Assembly (NCBI GenBank): GCA_000435275.1
Contig: FR883845.1
Span: 23,135-32,011, forward strand
DNA length: 8,877 nucleotides
Origin: Clostridium sp. CAG:557
GTDB lineage: Bacteria > Bacillota > Clostridia > Oscillospirales > Acutalibacteraceae
Direction of reading: 5' to 3'
Position 1 is the stretch's first letter. Each line of letters begins with the position of its first letter. The notes under the pieces were generated by a model. That model was not told the origin of the DNA. It saw only the letters and a program-made list of their open reading frames with translations, and ran no database searches. Shown piece after piece: positions 6,073-8,877 of the stretch. The translations under genes and the position numbers were made by a program.

Positions 6073-6163
6073 GAAACCGTGCCAAGCGTATGCTTGGTTA
6101 AGGCAGTGGCTTTGCCACTACCTTATGGATTGTCGAATTTATACCGACAATCCGCATGGTTTC
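6073..6163. repeat. Compact cloverleaf-like element: four stems in 91 bp
   Basis: An outer stem P1 pairs GAAACCGTG (6073-6081) with CATGGTTTC (6155-6163), with one G-T. It encloses three hairpins. P2 is CCAAGC (6082-6087) with GCTTGG (6092-6097) and loop GTAT. P3 is TAAGG-c-AGTGGC (6099-6110) with GCCACT-a-CCTTA (6114-6125) and loop TTT. P4 is GGATTGTCG (6127-6135) with CGACAATCC (6145-6153) and a 9-nt loop. Junction linkers are 0, 1, 1 and 1 nt. No T run follows on either strand, so it is not an ordinary terminator. It is not a tRNA, because stem lengths and conserved bases do not fit. It may be a structured RNA or a palindromic repeat element. Read on the minus strand it would sit in a recA-recX-pgsA transcript. 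Confidence 0.7.
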
Positions 6164-6179
6164 GGGTTTGCTGCGAGAT

Positions 6180-6773
6180 TTAAGATCCGAGCACCTGTTT
6201 AATATCGTCCCAGGAGTATCCATGTCTTTGTAAAAAAGCAACAGCGCGCTTTTTTATTTTTTCGTCATAGTAGGCTGTCTTGTATTTTTTATCAACCAAG
6301 ATCTGAATTTGCTCAACAGAATCACACTCTAAGTCAGACAAAACTTCATAAATTGTATCTTTGTCAATTCCCTTTTGTGAAAGTTCAAACTCAGCTCTGC
6401 GTTTCGAAAAGTGTTTGTTAAAAAGTAATTCTTTTGCGTATTTTTTAGCAAAAACTTCATCGTTTACAAAGCCTAATTCCTCCATACGTACGACCGCTTT
6501 TTCTACTGCTGTCGAGGAATAACCTTTTTTCAGCTTGTTGCTTAATTCTTTTTTAGAATAATCTCTAAACGACAGTAAGTATAAAGCTTTATCTTTTGCA
6601 CGCTTGAAATCTGAATCAAATTTAAGTTTTGACAAAAATTCATTATCTACCAAAGTTCCAACTTTAACGCTATTCCGAACCAAAATTTCATTGTCAACTT
6701 TTGCCCAAAATGCATCGTCAACAAAGACAACACTCAACCTTTTGCGCTCTTTTTTTAAACCTGTTATGTACAC
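6180..6773 (-). CDS. recX: Regulatory protein RecX
   Basis: RecX binds RecA filaments and modulates recombination and RecA's co-protease activity. The 197-residue product shows the RecX pattern: an N-terminal KKERKRLSVVFVDDAFWAKV segment (7-26). It is followed by three-helix repeats including ALYLLSFRDYSKKELSNKL (about 63-81), VVRMEELGFVNDEVFAKKYA (94-113) and RRAEFELSQKGI (125-136). It ends with a FLQRHGYSWDDI repeat. The start is GTG 6773, only 2 nt after the recA TAA stop, with a weak GTGGATG-like site inside the recA end. This suggests translational coupling to recA and lower RecX output. It stands directly after recA with no terminator between. Confidence 0.95.
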   Translation of the reverse strand: MYITGLKKERKRLSVVFVDDAFWAKVDNEILVRNSVKVGTLVDNEFLSKLKFDSDFKRAKDKALYLLSFRDYSKKELSNKLKKGYSSTAVEKAVVRMEELGFVNDEVFAKKYAKELLFNKHFSKRRAEFELSQKGIDKDTIYEVLSDLECDSVEQIQILVDKKYKTAYYDEKIKKRAVAFLQRHGYSWDDIKQVLGS

Positions 6774-6775
6774 GA

Positions 6776-7882
6776 TTAATCATCCACTGTTATGTCAATG
6801 TTAGCCTTCACGTCATTCTCTGATTCCTGAATGACTGGTACTTCAACGGGAGTGGCAACGGCTCTGGCGGCAGCTTTTAAATTAGCTTTTCCATACAGCT
6901 TATCGACGTTTACATTGACTTTTTCCTCGATTTCATTCGCAATTTTTTCATTTTCATGGAAAAGTTCTTTAACTTTATCGCGGCCTTGGCCGAGTTTTTC
7001 ATCTTTATAAGAGAACCATGCACCGCTTTTTTTAACTATATCAAGTTTTACAGCTAAGTCCAAAAGCTCGCCTTCACGAGAGATTCCTGTGCCGTACATT
7101 ATATCAAATTCAGCTTCTCTGAATGGTGGAGCAATCTTATTTTTTACAACTTTTGCACGAGTTCTTGCACCTATTATTTCTGTGCCGCTTTTTAAAGTTT
7201 CGATTTTTCTAACTTCTATGCGAACAGAAGAATAAAACTTCAGAGCGCGACCACCAGGAGTAACTTCCGGATTTCCATAAACTATACCGACTTTCTCGCG
7301 AAGCTGATTAATAAATATAGCAACACAATTAGATTTTGAGATTGCACCGGCTAATTTTCTTAGTGCCTGGGACATTAATCTGGCTTGAAGTCCAACATGA
7401 GCATCACCCATTTCGCCCTCGATTTCGGCTTTTGGAACTAGTGCAGCAACGGAGTCGACGACGATAACATCTATTGCACCAGAACGCACTAAAGACTCTG
7501 TAATTTCTAAAGCCTGTTCGCCGGTATCTGGTTGAGAGACCAGCAAAGAGTCTACATCTACGCCCAAAGCAGCTGCATAAACTGGGTCTAACGCGTGTTC
7601 AACATCAATAAAAGCAACATTTCCACCATTTTTTTGTCCTTGAGCAATGCAGTGCAAAGAGAGTGTAGTTTTACCAGAAGATTCCGGTCCATAAATTTCG
7701 ATTATACGGCCTCTTGGCAGTCCACCGATTCCTAAAGCTAAGTCTAGAGACAAAGACCCTGTTGGAATCGCGTCCACTTGCATAGCCTGGCTTTGTCCAA
7801 GACGCATCACGGCACCTTTACCAAATTGCTTTTCTATTTGTCCTAACGCCGTTTCAAGCGCTTTTTTCTTATCTAACGCCAT
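6776..7882 (-). CDS. recA: Recombinase RecA
   Basis: RecA forms ATP-dependent filaments on single-stranded DNA, performs strand exchange and triggers LexA self-cleavage. The product is 368 residues, a normal bacterial length. Walker A GPESSGKT is at 65-72, the catalytic Glu at E95 (FIDVEHALDP), and Walker B VIVVD at 139-143. The L1 region EGEMGDAHVG is at 155-164 and the L2/NQLREKxG region at 192-211. The tail is acidic, ending TVDD. ATG 7882 was chosen because GGAGG sits at 7889-7893 with a 6-nt spacer. An upstream in-frame ATG at 7915 lies at the predicted transcription start and would add 11 residues foreign to RecA. It has its own promoter and is followed 2 nt later by recX. Confidence 0.99.
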   Translation of the reverse strand: MALDKKKALETALGQIEKQFGKGAVMRLGQSQAMQVDAIPTGSLSLDLALGIGGLPRGRIIEIYGPESSGKTTLSLHCIAQGQKNGGNVAFIDVEHALDPVYAAALGVDVDSLLVSQPDTGEQALEITESLVRSGAIDVIVVDSVAALVPKAEIEGEMGDAHVGLQARLMSQALRKLAGAISKSNCVAIFINQLREKVGIVYGNPEVTPGGRALKFYSSVRIEVRKIETLKSGTEIIGARTRAKVVKNKIAPPFREAEFDIMYGTGISREGELLDLAVKLDIVKKSGAWFSYKDEKLGQGRDKVKELFHENEKIANEIEEKVNVNVDKLYGKANLKAAARAVATPVEVPVIQESENDVKANIDITVDD

Positions 7883-7899
7883 TATTTGCCTCCTAATTT

Positions 7900-7914
7900 T
7901 GAAAAATATTTTCA
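7900..7914. promoter_or_regulatory. Palindrome at the recA transcription start
   Basis: TGAAAA-ATA-TTTTCA is a perfect 6-bp inverted repeat between the recA -10 box and its ribosome binding site, just where an operator could act. It does not resemble the Gram-positive LexA box (CGAAC-N4-GTTCG). The region is AT-rich, so chance is a real alternative. Confidence 0.3.
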
Positions 7915-7919
7915 TTATA

Positions 7920-7948
7920 ATTATAACTTTTTTTCAAATTTAAATCAA
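7920..7948 (-). promoter_or_regulatory. SigA-type promoter of recA
   Basis: On the minus strand TTGATT (7943-7948) and TATAAT (7920-7925) are separated by 17 bp, placing the start near 7913 and about 20 nt before GGAGG. It should drive recA and recX, and possibly pgsA. Confidence 0.8.
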
Positions 7949-7994
7949 CAGATAATGTAAATTGGCACAAATTTTCTCGAGTTTTACTATAAAT

Positions 7995-8019
7995 AGTTCT
8001 GAAATCCGTTGATGGAACT
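7995..8019. repeat. Interrupted inverted repeat AGTTC-N15-GAACT in the divergent spacer
   Basis: AGTTC (7995-7999) and GAACT (8015-8019) form a 5-bp inverted repeat. It overlaps the -35 box (8009-8014) of the rightward promoter. The half-site order is the reverse of a LexA box. It could be an operator of the membrane protein gene, but such short arms occur by chance. Confidence 0.25.
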
Positions 8020-8037
8020 TAAAAATTAATATATAAT
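8009..8037 (+). promoter_or_regulatory. SigA-type promoter of the COG2426-type gene
   Basis: TTGATG (8009-8014) and TATAAT (8032-8037) are 17 bp apart. The start would be near 8044, giving about 30 nt of leader with AAGGAGGT at 8060-8067. Confidence 0.78.
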
Positions 8038-8073
8038 AAATTTTAAGTTTATAAATAAAAAGGAGGTATTTTT

Positions 8074-8568
8074 TTGGCAGAATCTATAGTTACAACGATA
8101 ACAAACAATTTAACTAGTGTTATTCCAGCCGAGATTATAATTTTTATCGTGTCTTTGCTGCCTATTTTGGAGCTTCGTGGAGGGCTTATTGCAGCTAGTT
8201 TACTAAAAGTAAATTGGCTATATGCTTTTCCTATTTGTATTATTGGAAATTTATTGCCGTTGCCGTTTATACTGCTGTTTATTGATAAAATATTTGCGTT
8301 TTTAAAGAAAACTCGCTTAAGAAAAATTGTAGAACACTTTGAAAAAAAAGCAAGTGCCAAAAGCAAATCAGTTGAAACACACAGAAAATGGGGACTTTTT
8401 GTTTTTGTGGCGGTGCCACTGCCTGGAACAGGTGGCTGGACGGGCGCTTTGGTTGCGTCTATGATGAGAATGAAAATAAAAGAAGCTTTTCATCCAATTG
8501 TGTTGGGAGTAATCACTGCAGGAGCAATAATGTCCATCATTTCGTATGTTATTCCGGCGCTATTTTAA
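8074..8568 (+). CDS. COG2426-type membrane protein (putative small multi-drug export family)
   Basis: The family (sm_multidrug_ex, COG2426) is named as an exporter, but its substrate and function are poorly established, so the name should be read with caution. The 164-residue product has hydrophobic segments at about 18-45, 48-76, 106-130 and 141-162. It carries the family signatures LPILELRGGLIAA (29-41) and VAVPLPGTGGWTGALVAS (112-129), which look like a pair of inverted re-entrant or membrane-entry motifs around a central basic stretch (78-105, Lys and Arg rich). The start is TTG 8074 with AAGGAGGT at 8060-8067 and a 6-nt spacer. No in-frame ATG precedes the first motif. It is divergent from recA and 107 bp upstream of dapF. 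No terminator is visible between it and dapF. Confidence 0.88.
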   Translation: MAESIVTTITNNLTSVIPAEIIIFIVSLLPILELRGGLIAASLLKVNWLYAFPICIIGNLLPLPFILLFIDKIFAFLKKTRLRKIVEHFEKKASAKSKSVETHRKWGLFVFVAVPLPGTGGWTGALVASMMRMKIKEAFHPIVLGVITAGAIMSIISYVIPALF

Positions 8569-8598
8569 AGACTTCGCCGTAAATTTTTGTCGGCCGTA

Positions 8599-8627
8599 TT
8601 GAAAAAAATTCGGTTTTGAAGTATAAT
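8599..8627 (+). promoter_or_regulatory. SigA-type promoter of dapF
   Basis: TTGAAA (8599-8604) and TATAAT (8622-8627) have 17-bp spacing, with a start expected near 8634. dapF can thus be transcribed on its own even if readthrough from the upstream gene occurs. Confidence 0.78.
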
Positions 8628-8675
8628 TTTAACTTATATGTTACGACTTTAATCTTTTTAAAATGAGGCGATGAT

Positions 8676-8877
8676 GTGAAGTTAAAATTTACGAAAATGC
8701 AGGGCTGTGGTAACGACTATATTTATTTTGATTGTTTTTACCAAATAATAAATAATCCTAGTGCGCTGAGTGTAAAATTATCTGACAGGCGCTATGGAAT
8801 TGGCGGTGATGGAATTATTTTGATTTGCCCATCGAATTCTGCAGATGCAAAAATGCGAATGTTTAATCTTGATGGCA
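8676..8877 (+). CDS. dapF: Diaminopimelate epimerase DapF, N-terminal part
   Basis: DapF interconverts LL- and meso-diaminopimelate, for lysine and peptidoglycan synthesis, without cofactor and using two cysteines. Only 67 codons are inside the window. They contain the start-proximal motif MQGCGNDYIYF (8-18), a variant of the usual MxGxGNDF, then RRYGIGGDGIIL, and end in MRMFNLDG. This is just before the first catalytic Cys region expected in MCGNG, so neither catalytic Cys can be checked. The start is GTG 8676 with GAGG at 8665-8668 and a 7-nt spacer. Two ATGs just before it (8671, 8674) run straight into TGA at 8677 in another frame. Confidence 0.95.
   Translation, partial: MKLKFTKMQGCGNDYIYFDCFYQIINNPSALSVKLSDRRYGIGGDGIILICPSNSADAKMRMFNLDG

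Noticed and set aside
8049..8366. 105-codon minus-strand reading frame opposite the COG2426-type gene
   Set aside because: The plus-strand frame carries family motifs, a promoter and a ribosome binding site; this one is its complement shadow.
8569..8675. Search for a terminator between the COG2426-type gene and dapF
   Set aside because: Only a CGGCCG palindrome and short A/T runs are seen; no hairpin with a T run can be supported.
8671..8679. Two-codon ATG-ATG-TGA mini-frame overlapping the dapF GTG
   Set aside because: Its ATGs are only 2-5 nt from the GAGG site and it is too short to argue for regulation; probably chance.

Overview
This AT-rich window looks like a chromosomal core region of an endospore-forming low-GC Firmicute. 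The evidence is gpr next to spoIIP, strong GGAGG-type ribosome binding sites, a T-box leader, and near-consensus SigA-type promoters. The gene set and order point to the class Clostridia, perhaps the Oscillospirales; that placement is inference. I see no insertion sequence, prophage, CRISPR array, rRNA or tRNA gene.

Layout. At the left edge on the minus strand are gpr (germination protease, 807-1691) and the N-terminal two thirds or so of spoIIP (1-729, cut by the window edge). A SigE-like promoter candidate lies between them. Divergently on the plus strand are rpsT (ribosomal protein S20, 1871-2134) and a 50-residue single-pass membrane protein (2247-2399). Each of these has its own promoter and terminator. 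From 2430 to 2502 lie two tandem hairpins whose stems differ but whose loop region is almost the same. They separate this pair from a long minus-strand block.

The minus-strand block, in order of transcription, is recA (7882-6776), recX (6773-6180), a compact four-stem cloverleaf-like element (6163-6073), pgsA (6005-5427), a cysteine T-box leader with its own promoter (about 5424-5113), cysS (5054-3633) and mnmA (3597-2527). recA and recX form a recombination pair. cysS and mnmA form a transcription unit under T-box control that reads uncharged tRNA-Cys. The right end is plus strand again: a COG2426-type membrane protein (8074-8568) divergent from recA, then the start of dapF (8676 to the window end).

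Most genes are well-known housekeeping genes. The parts that deserve a second look are non-coding: the cloverleaf between recX and pgsA, the paired hairpins with a shared loop, and the T-box that puts a tRNA thiolation gene under cysteine control. The small membrane protein with the best promoter in the window also merits attention.
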